A stretch of DNA of 64,000 nucleotides, taken from contig JAGCVL010000005.1 of assembly GCA_017962365.1 (NCBI GenBank), positions 62,001-126,000 on the forward strand, written 5' to 3'. Numbering within the stretch: the stretch's first letter is position 1; every line of letters starts with the position of its first letter. The notes beneath the pieces were generated by a model, which saw nothing but the letters and a program-made list of their open reading frames with translations, was not told where the DNA came from and did not search any database. A program made the position numbers and the translations under genes. This stretch comes from Candidatus Saccharimonadota bacterium. GTDB taxonomy: Bacteria > Patescibacteriota > Saccharimonadia > Saccharimonadales > Saccharimonadaceae. Below are positions 43,577 through 52,029 of the stretch, piece after piece.

Positions 43577-45370
43577 CTATTTTATTTTTTTAATAATCCA
43601 TTGCTGATTTATTCCACCATGATTCCTATACATAATAATGTCGGACATGTTTTTTATTAAACCGTCCCTCACATCTAATGCCTTCTTTGTGCAAGAAGAA
43701 GTTATGAGATAAAAATTATTAATCTTATTAATCGCCCATTTTTGATTACATCCACCATTTAGCGGCCAAAAAATTACCTTTGCATTATCATTTATAGAAT
43801 TATCTGCTACATCAAGATATAGATTTGTTGTAGGATTATATATATAGTAAAAATCAGAGTCTTCATCTTTCTTAATTGTAAAGGTTTGATTTAAATCATC
43901 CCCTGTTTTAAAATTATAAATTATTGCCTCTCCCATATTGGTATTTTCACTTACGCCACCACTAATATCCAATGATAGCTTAGTGTCCCCATTGGGTATT
44001 ATTTTATAATCTCCTTTTAAAATTTCTTTCGCCGTCACCTTTTCAAATGTCCACTTCTGATCTATAGTCTTATTGTTTGCGTCAATCACAATTTGTTCCC
44101 CAGATACTGTCAACGCCATTTTTGAGCACGCGGACAATATACTATATCCATTCTCCACTTCTTTAATAATCCAGTTCTGATTGCATCCAGAATTTTGCGA
44201 CCACACAATAACCGGAGTACCGATCGTGTTTTTTCCATCCTTTACATCAAGCGCAATCCTAGATAAATTATTTAGAATTTTATAATACCCGGTTGCCTTA
44301 TCATATTTTATAGCAAAAACCTGATTAGTAGTATCATCATAAATGCCTTTTTTATCCCAAAGTGTTATTTCTCCAGAAGTTGAAGTTTTAGTTACTCCAT
44401 TCTTTATATCTATAACTTTTTTATTTTTCGTTGAAGTAATCACATATAGTCCATCCTCAATCGTCGCTTGCGCCACTTCTGCCACGTCTTCGCTCTCCGC
44501 TACGGCTGACCCCTCCTCCACTATCCCCCCAAACCAATCCTGAAAATACAAATAAAAATTCCGGTTTCCATACGCCCCACATTCAGCCGTACCGTACCCA
44601 GCCGCAAGCGCTGCTGCATTTGGCTGATATGGCGTATACCTATAAAGCGCCGACGTCGCTAAATTTCTCACATTCACCATCGACCCACCGCAGCTCGCCG
44701 AAGGATTATACTGAATATAATTCTGTCCCAAAGGATAATTCGTCCACCCACCATCAAGCACCGCTTTAAAGAGCTCCGCCGCCTTCCGCACCTGATTTTT
44801 AAAACCATAATACTTTTCATTGCATGGCGCCGTATCCGGACATCCATACCCAGTCGCCGAACGATACTGACCACTATGCGGATATGGATCAGTAATCAGC
44901 CCCTGCTCTTTTTCTAACAAAACTATCAAAACTTGCGGATTAATTTTATAATCCTGCGCCGCCTGCCAAATGATATGCGCCGCCGTCTCGCCCTCTCCAG
45001 CACTTAAATCCTCACCATATTTTATCCCATCACCAAACAATTCTTCCGACAAACACACAAAATGTCCACCACTAAAATGCCAATGAATCGTACTATACTT
45101 TCCGCTAAGCTCATTATAAAGTCCAACATCCGTATTCTTACATCCATTCTTTTTTGTCAAAAACTCTTGTATCTTAGCTTCAGTCATTGACTGATAGTTT
45201 TTCATTTGGTAATCCGAAATAATATACCCCGCATCAAACGCATCCAGCGAAGCCGCTTCCACTTCAGCCTTTTCTTCCCTTTGTGTCAAAAAACTAAAAA
45301 AGCCCACCGCCACAAACGCTATAGTGAGCACATACCAAATTCTTTTATCTCGTCTTCGCCGCACGGTCAT
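43577..45370 (-). CDS. Membrane-anchored lysozyme-like protein with two ricin-type repeats
   Basis: 597 residues. An Arg-rich N-terminus and one helix (about 12-28) anchor it or serve as a signal. Residues 45-280 contain VLIVLLEKEQGLI, a candidate catalytic Glu of a lysozyme-like fold, and a Cys-rich part (GYGCPDTAPC, PSASCGGSM). Two beta-trefoil (RICIN) modules follow, about 295-440 and 450-597, with QxW-type ends NQNWIIK, DQKWTF, NQKWAI and NQQWII. Ricin modules bind carbohydrate, so the protein probably binds and cuts a wall or surface glycan. It is the last gene of the LexA-like operon, coupled by ATGA. Confidence 0.82.
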   Translation of the reverse strand: MTVRRRRDKRIWYVLTIAFVAVGFFSFLTQREEKAEVEAASLDAFDAGYIISDYQMKNYQSMTEAKIQEFLTKKNGCKNTDVGLYNELSGKYSTIHWHFSGGHFVCLSEELFGDGIKYGEDLSAGEGETAAHIIWQAAQDYKINPQVLIVLLEKEQGLITDPYPHSGQYRSATGYGCPDTAPCNEKYYGFKNQVRKAAELFKAVLDGGWTNYPLGQNYIQYNPSASCGGSMVNVRNLATSALYRYTPYQPNAAALAAGYGTAECGAYGNRNFYLYFQDWFGGIVEEGSAVAESEDVAEVAQATIEDGLYVITSTKNKKVIDIKNGVTKTSTSGEITLWDKKGIYDDTTNQVFAIKYDKATGYYKILNNLSRIALDVKDGKNTIGTPVIVWSQNSGCNQNWIIKEVENGYSILSACSKMALTVSGEQIVIDANNKTIDQKWTFEKVTAKEILKGDYKIIPNGDTKLSLDISGGVSENTNMGEAIIYNFKTGDDLNQTFTIKKDEDSDFYYIYNPTTNLYLDVADNSINDNAKVIFWPLNGGCNQKWAINKINNFYLITSSCTKKALDVRDGLIKNMSDIIMYRNHGGINQQWIIKKIK

Positions 45371-45942
45371 ATATTTACCTCACCCTCAATTATACCAGAC
45401 TTACCACCGGACTCAACCATAATTCTTATGCCAATTTTTCCATCACCATTAATCTTCCCCACCGGCACGTTGAATCCTTCGCAGGTCGACGTCGCTGCAA
45501 GATCAATCACCTCCGCCGTCTCCTTATAAAGCGCCGCTCCGTCTTGCATTAATGTCAAAACACAATTCCCGCCCGCAAGATATTGATCAATATTTACACG
45601 CACCATCAGCACACCATCATTCACCCCGGCATACGTCACTACACCAGTTAAATCGCTAGCAGCATTCGGATCGCCGCCATCATATTGCGGTTTCGCTGGC
45701 GGCGTCTCCTCTTCTTTAGGCTTCTCATCTGGCTTCTGTGGCTCGTCCACCGGCTTCTCCACTGGTTTTTCCGTTGGCTTTTCTACTGGTTTTTCGCCAC
45801 CAGCATCCACGCCACTATCATCACCATTTCTAAAATACCCATCCCACACTTTATAACCCACACCAACCGCCACCGCAACCAGTGCCAACACCACTAACCA
45901 ATACACCCACCTTTTATTCCGTTTCCTTCTCCGCGCCGTCAT
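45367..45942 (-). CDS. Membrane protein with Pro/Glu/Lys linker
   Basis: 191 residues: Arg/Lys-rich N-terminus, one membrane helix (about 13-32), a repetitive KPVEKPTEKPVEKPVDEP linker (about 50-85) that spans the wall, and a C-terminal beta-rich domain (about 95-191) with two Cys. ATGA overlaps at both ends couple it to the LexA-like gene and the ricin protein. Likely an exported partner of the ricin protein; function unknown. Confidence 0.82.
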   Translation of the reverse strand: MTARRRKRNKRWVYWLVVLALVAVAVGVGYKVWDGYFRNGDDSGVDAGGEKPVEKPTEKPVEKPVDEPQKPDEKPKEEETPPAKPQYDGGDPNAASDLTGVVTYAGVNDGVLMVRVNIDQYLAGGNCVLTLMQDGAALYKETAEVIDLAATSTCEGFNVPVGKINGDGKIGIRIMVESGGKSGIIEGEVNI

Positions 45943-46256
45943 AAATCTAAAATCTCCATCGCTTTTTCAAGCACCTTCTTTTCATCTTCTGTGCATGTTG
46001 CCATTTTCATGCGAAAAAGTTCCACCGTGTCTTCATGTTTATAATCCAACACCTCAAGCGTTCGCGCCGCACCAGGAGTTTTCTTCAACACCCCTTTTTC
46101 CACTAAATTATCAACATGCTCTGCCACTGCCGACACGCTCGCAAGCTCCAACCCACTCATTATTTCTCGATACGTCGGAGCGAGACCATTTTCTTCCATA
46201 AAATCTTCAATGAAATTCAAAACCGCTAATTGTTTTTTCGTTAATTTTATTGCCAT
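45939..46256 (-). CDS. LexA-like winged-helix DNA-binding protein without protease domain
   Basis: 105 residues from ATG 46256. LTKKQLAVLNFIEDFMEENG and PTYREIMSGLELASVSAVAEHVDNL match the N-terminal winged helix of LexA. The Ser/Lys self-cleavage domain of LexA is absent; residues 70-105 form an acidic helical tail. It cannot be an ordinary autocleaved SOS repressor and may control its own divergent promoter or its operon of two surface proteins (inference). An upstream frame to 46274 runs into the promoter. Confidence 0.85.
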   Translation of the reverse strand: MAIKLTKKQLAVLNFIEDFMEENGLAPTYREIMSGLELASVSAVAEHVDNLVEKGVLKKTPGAARTLEVLDYKHEDTVELFRMKMATCTEDEKKVLEKAMEILDL

Positions 46257-46261
46257 TATGC

Positions 46262-46271
46262 TATAATTATA
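46262..46271. promoter_or_regulatory. Overlapping divergent -10 boxes (LexA-like and LCP genes)
   Basis: TATAATTATA holds a plus-strand TATAAT (46262-46267, extended TGC) for the LCP gene and a minus-strand TATAAT (46266-46271) for the LexA-like gene. They overlap by two bases and are eight and nine bases from their starts, so only one can be used at a time. Confidence 0.75.
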
Positions 46272-46275
46272 CATA

Positions 46276-48003
46276 ATGGCTACGAATAAATCAATCGATG
46301 GGCTTGTCCCACGGAGTGCGAAATCTCCGCGCTCTTCTTCAACCGAAAAAAAACATACTAAAAAACCCGGTGAACATAATTTTTATTCCGCCGACCCACT
46401 GACGACACCTAATATTAAAAGACCAACCACTATAAAACCCAAGGAAAAAGCAAAAAAAATCATCATATCAGATGATTCACTCGAAATTTCCGTTGACGGC
46501 GAAGAAATCTTAGAAGAAACTACAAAAGAAGTCAAACCATCAGCTAAACCGATCGCCAAAGCTGAAGATTTTCTTGCTCCATTAGAGCCTCTACAACTCG
46601 ACGAACCAACTAAATCCCACCAAAAATCCAAAACTGAGAAAAAAGAAAAGAAGCCAAAGTCCAAAGTCCGCCGTATTATTACTATCGTAATACTCACCAT
46701 CGTTCTCATTCTTATCGCCGGCGTCAGCGCTTTCATCCTTTGGGGTAATGATATTATCGCCAAAATCACCGGCGGCCAAGGCACCGTCCTGGATCTTATC
46801 ACACTCACCAAGGAAACTTACGATCCATTAAAAACCGACGCCAATGGCCGCACCAACATCCTCGCGTTCGGCACCAGTGGTTACAACATGGAAGGTGATG
46901 AGGGTAATGGAGTCCACGATGGCGCCCAGCTTACTGATTCCATCATGATGATTTCAATCGATCAGCAAACCGGCGATATCGCCATGCTTTCCCTTCCTCG
47001 CGACTTAAAAGCTTCCCCCACTTGCACTGCCACCGGCAAGATTAATGAAGTCTACTGGTGTAATGGCGGCAGTGGTACTGCCACCATCGAGCAAGAGGCC
47101 GAAGCTGCCAATGCTCTCATGACCGAAGTTGGTTCTATCCTCGGTGTAGACTTCCAATATTTCGCCCACTTAAACTGGGGCTCACTCGTCTATATTGTTG
47201 ATACTTTAGGTGGCATCACCGTTACACTAGATGAAGACATCATGGATTATTACTGGACCGGCGCCGTCTTCGAGGCTGGCGTACCATACACCATTAATGG
47301 CGAACAGGCTCTCGGTCTCGCTCGCGCTCGTCATGGTACCATTGGTGGTGATTTCTCACGCGGCTCTTCCCAACAAAAAATCCTTATCGGTATCAAAGAT
47401 AAAATCTTCGAAAAAGATTTTTCCATCACCGACATCATGGGCCTAGCTGGGGCATTAGGTGACAATCTTCGCACCAACTTCTCTCTCAGCGAGATGAAAA
47501 CTTTAGCCCACCTTACCGAAGAGTTTGATTTGAACAATGCTCGCCAAATCTCCCTCGTAGATTATAATAAAAATATTTATTATATGACCACCGGCACAAT
47601 CAATGGCATTTCCTACGTCTTACCATCCGCCGGAGTTGGTAATTATGGCGCCATTCAAGACTTCGTGTCAAAAAACCTCTCCAGTGATCCACGCGATTAC
47701 GAAGAACCATCCATCTTAGTATTAAATGCGACCGAAACTGCCGGCCTAGCCTCTTCCGAGCAAGCCAATCTCATTGCAGCCGGCTACACAGACGTGGACG
47801 TTGATGATGCCCCAGAACTTCCAGAGGGTGAAACTTACCCAGAAGGTACCACCATCTACGAGCTAAACTCCAAGCCAGGCAGCGCAGCACTTCTTAAGGC
47901 CCATTACGATTCCGACCTTAAACCAGCCGATTCACTACCTGAAGCTATTTCAAGAAGCTATGACTTCGTCATTATCTTAAACCCGCAGTCAGAAGAAGAA
48001 TAG
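46276..48003 (+). CDS. LytR-CpsA-Psr (LCP) family cell-wall ligase
   Basis: 575 residues. Residues 1-133 are hydrophilic and Lys/Ser-rich, facing the cytoplasm; one membrane helix (about 134-158) follows; then the LCP domain with DSIMMISIDQQTGDIAMLSL, PRDLKA (phosphate-binding Arg) and LGLARARHG. A LytR_C domain (about 470-575) is seen at the end (ILVLNATETAGLASSEQANL). LCP enzymes attach lipid-linked wall polymers to peptidoglycan at the outer face. It follows the polysaccharide genes directly and is leaderless. Confidence 0.93.
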   Translation: MATNKSIDGLVPRSAKSPRSSSTEKKHTKKPGEHNFYSADPLTTPNIKRPTTIKPKEKAKKIIISDDSLEISVDGEEILEETTKEVKPSAKPIAKAEDFLAPLEPLQLDEPTKSHQKSKTEKKEKKPKSKVRRIITIVILTIVLILIAGVSAFILWGNDIIAKITGGQGTVLDLITLTKETYDPLKTDANGRTNILAFGTSGYNMEGDEGNGVHDGAQLTDSIMMISIDQQTGDIAMLSLPRDLKASPTCTATGKINEVYWCNGGSGTATIEQEAEAANALMTEVGSILGVDFQYFAHLNWGSLVYIVDTLGGITVTLDEDIMDYYWTGAVFEAGVPYTINGEQALGLARARHGTIGGDFSRGSSQQKILIGIKDKIFEKDFSITDIMGLAGALGDNLRTNFSLSEMKTLAHLTEEFDLNNARQISLVDYNKNIYYMTTGTINGISYVLPSAGVGNYGAIQDFVSKNLSSDPRDYEEPSILVLNATETAGLASSEQANLIAAGYTDVDVDDAPELPEGETYPEGTTIYELNSKPGSAALLKAHYDSDLKPADSLPEAISRSYDFVIILNPQSEEE

Positions 48004-48012
48004 CAAGCCCAC

Positions 48013-48044
48013 AAAAAATCCCCTCACTAAAGAGGGGATTTTTT
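48013..48044. terminator. Bidirectional terminator between the LCP gene and jag
   Basis: A 13-bp perfect stem (AAAAAATCCCCTC with GAGGGGATTTTTT) around a 6-base loop, T runs on both strands. It serves both convergent genes. Confidence 0.93.
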
Positions 48045-48049
48045 AAAAC

Positions 48050-48505
48050 CTATATTTTGCTAATAATTAATTTTCTTTCTTTTCCTTCCCCCTCAGAGTG
48101 CGTTTCAATATCCGAATAATCCGAAGCTATCTTGTGCACCACTCGCCTATCCGCCGGATTAAGATCAATTGTCATCGGCTCACCAGTTTCTCGCACTTTC
48201 CGAATCCAACCTTCAGCCTTTTCCGCAATCCTATCTGCACGCTGCTTCTTATATCCAGCCACGTCCACATTCACTCGTGTCACCTCTGCACCATGATTAT
48301 TAAGTGCCATCATTACGATATGTTGCAAAGCTCTCAAATTATCCGCATTTCGCCCAATTAGGAGCGAATTTAGAGACGTAGACGGCACCGAGAGTTGTAT
48401 CACCTCATCATCAATCGTCGACGTCACCGCCACATTCACCCCAAAGAAGCTCAGTAAATCTTCCAGATACTTCGCCGCAAATCTAATTGATTCATCTTTA
48501 TTCAT
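48050..48505 (-). CDS. jag: Jag/KhpB-like KH-R3H RNA-binding protein
   Basis: 151 residues. A KH domain with LLIGRNADNLRALQ (about 50-62) is followed by an R3H domain (about 85-148) with NPADRRVVHKIASDY. The N-terminal Jag_N domain is absent. It is the classical partner of yidC near oriC and probably binds RNA in cell-division or wall regulation (family knowledge). AAGGAG precedes its ATG. It follows yidC by three bases. Confidence 0.92.
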   Translation of the reverse strand: MNKDESIRFAAKYLEDLLSFFGVNVAVTSTIDDEVIQLSVPSTSLNSLLIGRNADNLRALQHIVMMALNNHGAEVTRVNVDVAGYKKQRADRIAEKAEGWIRKVRETGEPMTIDLNPADRRVVHKIASDYSDIETHSEGEGKERKLIISKI

Positions 48506-48508
48506 TGG

Positions 48509-49651
48509 TTATCTCCTTTTCTTTTTAGTATCCTTCGCGGATATCCGGGTAATTTTTGTTCCTGTCTTTTTATTTTCTACCACCTCAGCTTCTTTAATCT
48601 TCCCCCGCATCTTCCGACCACTTTCGGTCTTTTTGAGCTCTTTTAACATCGCCCTATCGGTATTATTATCCATTTCATCTCGCGCCTTTGCAAAAATTAA
48701 TTTCTGCTGCACTATCGTCAAGACATTTGTTAGGAAATAGTAAAACGCCAAAGCCCCATGCAAATTTATCATAATGATAAACATCATTAGCGGCATCATC
48801 TTACCCATTTGGGCTGTCGACATTGCTGACACATCAGAATCATCAATATCCTTACCCTCTTTCGCATCACGGAGAAGATCACGAAACTTCTTGCTCTTTT
48901 CAGACTTACCAGACGGCATTTGTTGCTTGGTCGCAAAATATTGCGCCACCGCAGCCGCAACCGAAATCACCAGCATAAATACAGCCGACCATGAAAACCT
49001 CGCTGGATTTATCACATCACTCGCTCTTGCTGTAAGGTCAATCACACCAAATAATGATGGATGAAAATCATACTCAGCTTTTTCTTCAACCGGAATATCA
49101 TTATTTGATAAATCCGCTAGATACGCCTGCTGCTTTTCTTCCAGCATCCTTATCTCAGACCCCTCATAAGCTACGATTTCATAAGCCCTGTTTGATAAAT
49201 TATCAGCTGGAAGCGGTGTTGCAATTACCCGTATTGCAGAAAACACCGCAATGAAGATTGGTAGCTGAATTAAAAGCGTCAAAATCGAAGCAAACGGTTT
49301 AATATTGTACCGTTTATAAAGATCCATCGTCTGGATTGACTCTAGTTGCTTATTCCCATTACAGTTTTTCCTGATCTGCGTCAGCTCTGGTTGAATTTTC
49401 CGCATCAGCCGAGTCTGCATTAGCTGCCTCTTAGTAAGCGGCAACATACAAATCTTCACTAGTATTGCAAAGATAATAATAGCAAGCCCAAAATCATGCA
49501 CCAAGTTAAATATCATGAATTGAATATTCACGATTGGCCGCACTATTATAATATCAATAAAATTAAACGGCCCACCAGCAGTGATAGACCCAGCAACAAA
49601 CGCCACAATAAGCGCCCAAGTTATAATTTTCTTCACACTCCAATTTTTCAT
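48509..49651 (-). CDS. yidC: Membrane protein insertase YidC/Oxa1
   Basis: 380 residues. About five hydrophobic helices follow a signal-anchor (about 8-30). The Oxa1 core has KRQLMQTRLMRKIQPELTQI and GALAFYYFLTNVLTIVQQKLIF. It inserts membrane proteins, alone or with SecYEG. The region between the second and third membrane helices has a hydrophilic loop of about 80 residues. A TATAAT lies seven bases before the ATG, inside the end of rnpA, so it can be made from its own leaderless mRNA. Confidence 0.96.
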   Translation of the reverse strand: MKNWSVKKIITWALIVAFVAGSITAGGPFNFIDIIIVRPIVNIQFMIFNLVHDFGLAIIIFAILVKICMLPLTKRQLMQTRLMRKIQPELTQIRKNCNGNKQLESIQTMDLYKRYNIKPFASILTLLIQLPIFIAVFSAIRVIATPLPADNLSNRAYEIVAYEGSEIRMLEEKQQAYLADLSNNDIPVEEKAEYDFHPSLFGVIDLTARASDVINPARFSWSAVFMLVISVAAAVAQYFATKQQMPSGKSEKSKKFRDLLRDAKEGKDIDDSDVSAMSTAQMGKMMPLMMFIIMINLHGALAFYYFLTNVLTIVQQKLIFAKARDEMDNNTDRAMLKELKKTESGRKMRGKIKEAEVVENKKTGTKITRISAKDTKKKRR

Positions 49652-49652
49652 C

Positions 49653-50003
49653 TTATTTATTATAACACACCTTTGACTCTTCTACTAGGCCCCCAAGCAG
49701 CTTTTCAAGCTCGGAAATTTCCATTGTCTTCACCTTGGATGAATATATTATAAATATATAGTCAGTCTTCTCAGGTAAATACTCAAAATTCTTCCGAATC
49801 ACTTCATACACTCGTCTCCGAATCCGATTCCGCCCAACCGCAGTCTTATCCACCTTTTTAGAAACCACCACCGCGACCCTCGTAAATCCCCGTTCATTCG
49901 GCGCAAAAACCAACGACGCCTGCACACTTCGCACCGTCTTGCCATGCTTATACACCCAATTCACCCCACCACGAGAGTGAAACCGATATCTTTTGTTCAA
50001 CAT
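49653..50003 (-). CDS. rnpA: Ribonuclease P protein component
   Basis: 116 residues. It starts MLNKRYRFHSRG, contains VAVVVSKKVDKTAVGRNRIR and the RNR motif with adjacent Arg, and is highly basic. It helps the RNase P RNA mature tRNA 5' ends. A -10 box lies seven bases before the ATG, after a hairpin that separates it from rpmH. Confidence 0.96.
   Translation of the reverse strand: MLNKRYRFHSRGGVNWVYKHGKTVRSVQASLVFAPNERGFTRVAVVVSKKVDKTAVGRNRIRRRVYEVIRKNFEYLPEKTDYIFIIYSSKVKTMEISELEKLLGGLVEESKVCYNK
49659..49664 (-). promoter_or_regulatory. Internal leaderless -10 box of yidC
   Basis: TATAAT on the minus strand, seven bases before yidC ATG 49651 and within the last codons of rnpA. Confidence 0.55.
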
Positions 50004-50010
50004 ACTATAT

Positions 50011-50016
50011 ATTATA
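50011..50016 (-). promoter_or_regulatory. Leaderless -10 box of rnpA
   Basis: TATAAT on the minus strand, seven bases before ATG 50003. It lies downstream of the rpmH hairpin, so rnpA is separable from rpmH. Confidence 0.7.
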
Positions 50017-50021
50017 ATACT

Positions 50022-50047
50022 AAATAATCCCCATCCGGGGATTATTT
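50022..50047. terminator. Hairpin after rpmH (partial terminator)
   Basis: An 11-bp stem (AAATAATCCCC with GGGGATTATTT) with a 4-base loop, adjoining the rpmH stop. The T run is better on the plus strand; on the minus strand it is followed only by AGTATTATAA, so termination of rpmH transcripts may be partial. Confidence 0.65.
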
Positions 50048-50185
50048 TTAAGCCGTGAGTCTCGCGCGACCCTTCAAGCGTCGACGAGCCAATACCTTCC
50101 TACCGTTAGCGGTAGCATTCCTTTTCATAAAGCCATGCTCAACTTTGCGCTGACGCTTGTGTGGCTGATATGTACGTTTTGGCAT
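50048..50185 (-). CDS. rpmH: 50S ribosomal protein L34
   Basis: A 45-residue frame that is too short for many ORF scans. It starts [18 protein letters not shown], continues [18 protein letters not shown] and ends in an Arg/Lys-rich tail: standard L34. AAGGA lies before ATG 50185. Its promoter (TTGAAA-N17-TATACT, 50226-50254) contains a DnaA box. The divergent dnaA gene lies 225 bases away. Confidence 0.97.
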   Translation of the reverse strand: MPKRTYQPHKRQRKVEHGFMKRNATANGRKVLARRRLKGRARLTA

Positions 50186-50225
50186 ATTATTCCTTAAATT
50201 TTATTATTTTTCAAATACTTACTAT

Positions 50226-50254
50226 AGTATACCGCATTTTTCCACATTTTTCAA
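50226..50254 (-). promoter_or_regulatory. rpmH promoter with DnaA box in the spacer
   Basis: Minus strand TTGAAA (50249-50254), 17 bases, TATACT (50226-50231). The box TTTTCCACA at 50238-50246 sits inside the spacer. Confidence 0.75.
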
Positions 50255-50367
50255 GAAGTTTTCCACATCCTTTTATGGGATTCCTTCCGCTATGTGGAAA
50301 ACATCACCCCTTAAATTCCAAAAGCATATTACAACACATTCAAAAACTCACTAAAACCTGTGGAAAA
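50238..50367. promoter_or_regulatory. Four DnaA boxes in the rpmH-dnaA gap
   Basis: TTTTCCACA at 50238-50246 and 50259-50267 (21 bases apart, two helical turns) on the plus strand, and the complementary TGTGGAAAA at 50293-50301 and 50359-50367. The last overlaps the -35 region of the dnaA promoter (-10 TATACT at 50384-50389). Confidence 0.85.
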
Positions 50368-50383
50368 CTCCCCATTTCTGTGC

Positions 50384-50389
50384 TATACT
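50384..50389 (+). promoter_or_regulatory. dnaA -10 box
   Basis: TGCTATACT, with a leader of about 20 bases containing AAGGAGGT before ATG 50411. A DnaA box overlaps the -35 position (50361-50366), suggesting self-repression. Confidence 0.72.
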
Positions 50390-50410
50390 ATTCTCATTAA
50401 GGAGGTCAAA

Positions 50411-51769
50411 ATGTACAACGTCTGGGAAAACGTCCTAGCTGAAATCGAACAAAAAGTTTCGCCAGCCAATTTTTCCACCTGGTTTAAAGACACAACCCTG
50501 CTGTCAGCTTCAGATGATCATGTTATTATTGGAGTCAAAAATTCATTCTTCGTCAAACAGCTCCGTTCCAAATTCCTAGACCTCATCACTGACGCTCTCA
50601 AGAAAAACGGCATCGAATTTACCACTATTGACTTCGAGGTTAGCTCCACATCAAAACCCAAAGTCCGCTCCCGCGAAGTCACTACCACAGATAGCTCGCT
50701 TGGTGACCGTATTAAACCACTCAAAAAATCACTCGACACTAAATCCATATCTAATGGCCTAAACAGTAAATACACCCTAGATAGCTTCGTGATTGGTAGC
50801 AACAATGACCTCGCCGTCTCCGCCGCCAAAAGCATCATTGACACTCCTGGTACCCGCTACAATCCATTCTTCCTCTACGGTGGGCCAGGTCTCGGCAAAA
50901 CCCACCTCGTCCAAGCCATCGGCAACGAGTTACTCCGCCGCGACCCTTCCCTCAAGATCCTCTACACCCCAATCTCCCATTTCTACTCAGACTTTATCGA
51001 TGCTATCCAAAACGGCAAAGGCAAAGAATTCAACCGTAAATTCGAAAAACTCGATTGTCTCATCATTGATGATTTTCAATTCATTGTCGGCAAGGAAAAA
51101 TCCCAAGAGGAATTCTTTAATATCTTCAATGACCTCTACCAACTAAATAAACAAATCATCGTCACGAGTGACCGCCTACCATCCCAAATTAAAACCGTCG
51201 ATGAGCGTCTCGCTTCCCGTCTCACCATGGGTGGTGCTTTCGACCTCCAACTCCCAAAATTTGAAGATAAATGCGCTATTTTAAGAGCCAAAGCCGAACT
51301 CATGGGTGCCGATATTGAGCCGGAAGCCATCGAATATATCGCCGAAAACGTCAATACCAACATCCGTGACCTCGAAGGAGAATTCTCCACCATATTATTA
51401 ATGTCTGAAGTCCGCGGACTTACTCCACTAGAATTAATCCAAAACGGCTCAGCCAGTATTAGTCGTTCCAATAAACTTCGCCCCATATCTGGCAAACAAG
51501 TAGTTGAAAAAGTTGCAAAGTACTACAACTTACCAGTCAAAGAAATGTGCGGCAAATCTCGCGTCGCCAATATTAAGACCGCCCGCCAAGTCGCTATGTT
51601 TATATTAAGTAAAGAACTCTCCATGAGTACTACCAAAATCGCCACCGAAGTTGGCGTCAAAGATCACACCACAGTTATGCATGGCATCAAAAAAATTGAA
51701 TCAGACTTAAAACTCAACTTCTCACTTCGCGACCAAATCGAAGAGATTAAGGAGCATATCTATGGTTAA
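50411..51769 (+). CDS. dnaA: Chromosomal replication initiator DnaA
   Basis: 452 residues from ATG 50411, which has a perfect GGAGGT eight bases upstream; a frame from 50360 overlaps the promoter and is rejected. Domain I (about 1-80) binds partners, a short linker follows, domain III has Walker A GGPGLGKTH (157-165) and Walker B LIIDD (217-221), and domain IV has VGVKDHTTVMHGIKKI, the DNA-binding signature. It binds the boxes on both sides of its gene to open the origin. Confidence 0.98.
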   Translation: MYNVWENVLAEIEQKVSPANFSTWFKDTTLLSASDDHVIIGVKNSFFVKQLRSKFLDLITDALKKNGIEFTTIDFEVSSTSKPKVRSREVTTTDSSLGDRIKPLKKSLDTKSISNGLNSKYTLDSFVIGSNNDLAVSAAKSIIDTPGTRYNPFFLYGGPGLGKTHLVQAIGNELLRRDPSLKILYTPISHFYSDFIDAIQNGKGKEFNRKFEKLDCLIIDDFQFIVGKEKSQEEFFNIFNDLYQLNKQIIVTSDRLPSQIKTVDERLASRLTMGGAFDLQLPKFEDKCAILRAKAELMGADIEPEAIEYIAENVNTNIRDLEGEFSTILLMSEVRGLTPLELIQNGSASISRSNKLRPISGKQVVEKVAKYYNLPVKEMCGKSRVANIKTARQVAMFILSKELSMSTTKIATEVGVKDHTTVMHGIKKIESDLKLNFSLRDQIEEIKEHIYG

Positions 51770-52029
51770 TCCGAATACTATTTTTATTCAAAATGTGGAA
51801 AACCTGTGTAAATCCCCATGTAAAACTCAGTGCAAAATCATGGTAAAACTCAGTGCAAAACTTAAAAATCTTATTCACCAAGTGGAAATCTTCATTTTCC
51901 AACACACTTTTCCGGCATTTCCCACAACTTTCCCCACAGCCATCTCACCTCTATACTTACCCAAACTTTTCCACTTTTACACAGACCCTACTATTACAAT
52001 TATTAAATAATTTATAAGAAAGGAACCAA
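51770..52029. other. Putative replication origin (oriC), dnaA-dnaN gap
   Basis: A 260-base non-coding stretch with DnaA-box-like 9-mers. TGTGGAAAA (51794) and TGTGTAAAT (51805) are 11 bases apart. The 17-base sequence TAAAACTCAGTGCAAAA occurs at 51821 and again at 51844, a 23-base period. TTTTCCACT and TTTTACACA lie at 51967 and 51975. An AT-rich block at 51991-52017 is a candidate unwinding element. Between dnaA and dnaN this is the usual place for a bacterial origin. Confidence 0.8.
51821..51860 (+). repeat. 23-bp-period direct repeat in oriC
   Basis: TAAAACTCAGTGCAAAA is exact at 51821-51837 and 51844-51860. Each unit contains two TGxAAAA-like cores 11-12 bases apart, continuing the helical phase of the boxes at 51794 and 51805. 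Confidence 0.8.

Noticed and set aside
51762-52010. An 82-codon open frame in the dnaA-dnaN gap
   Set aside because: It lies over DnaA boxes and repeats, lacks family similarity, and starts at the end of dnaA; it is best explained as the origin, not a gene.
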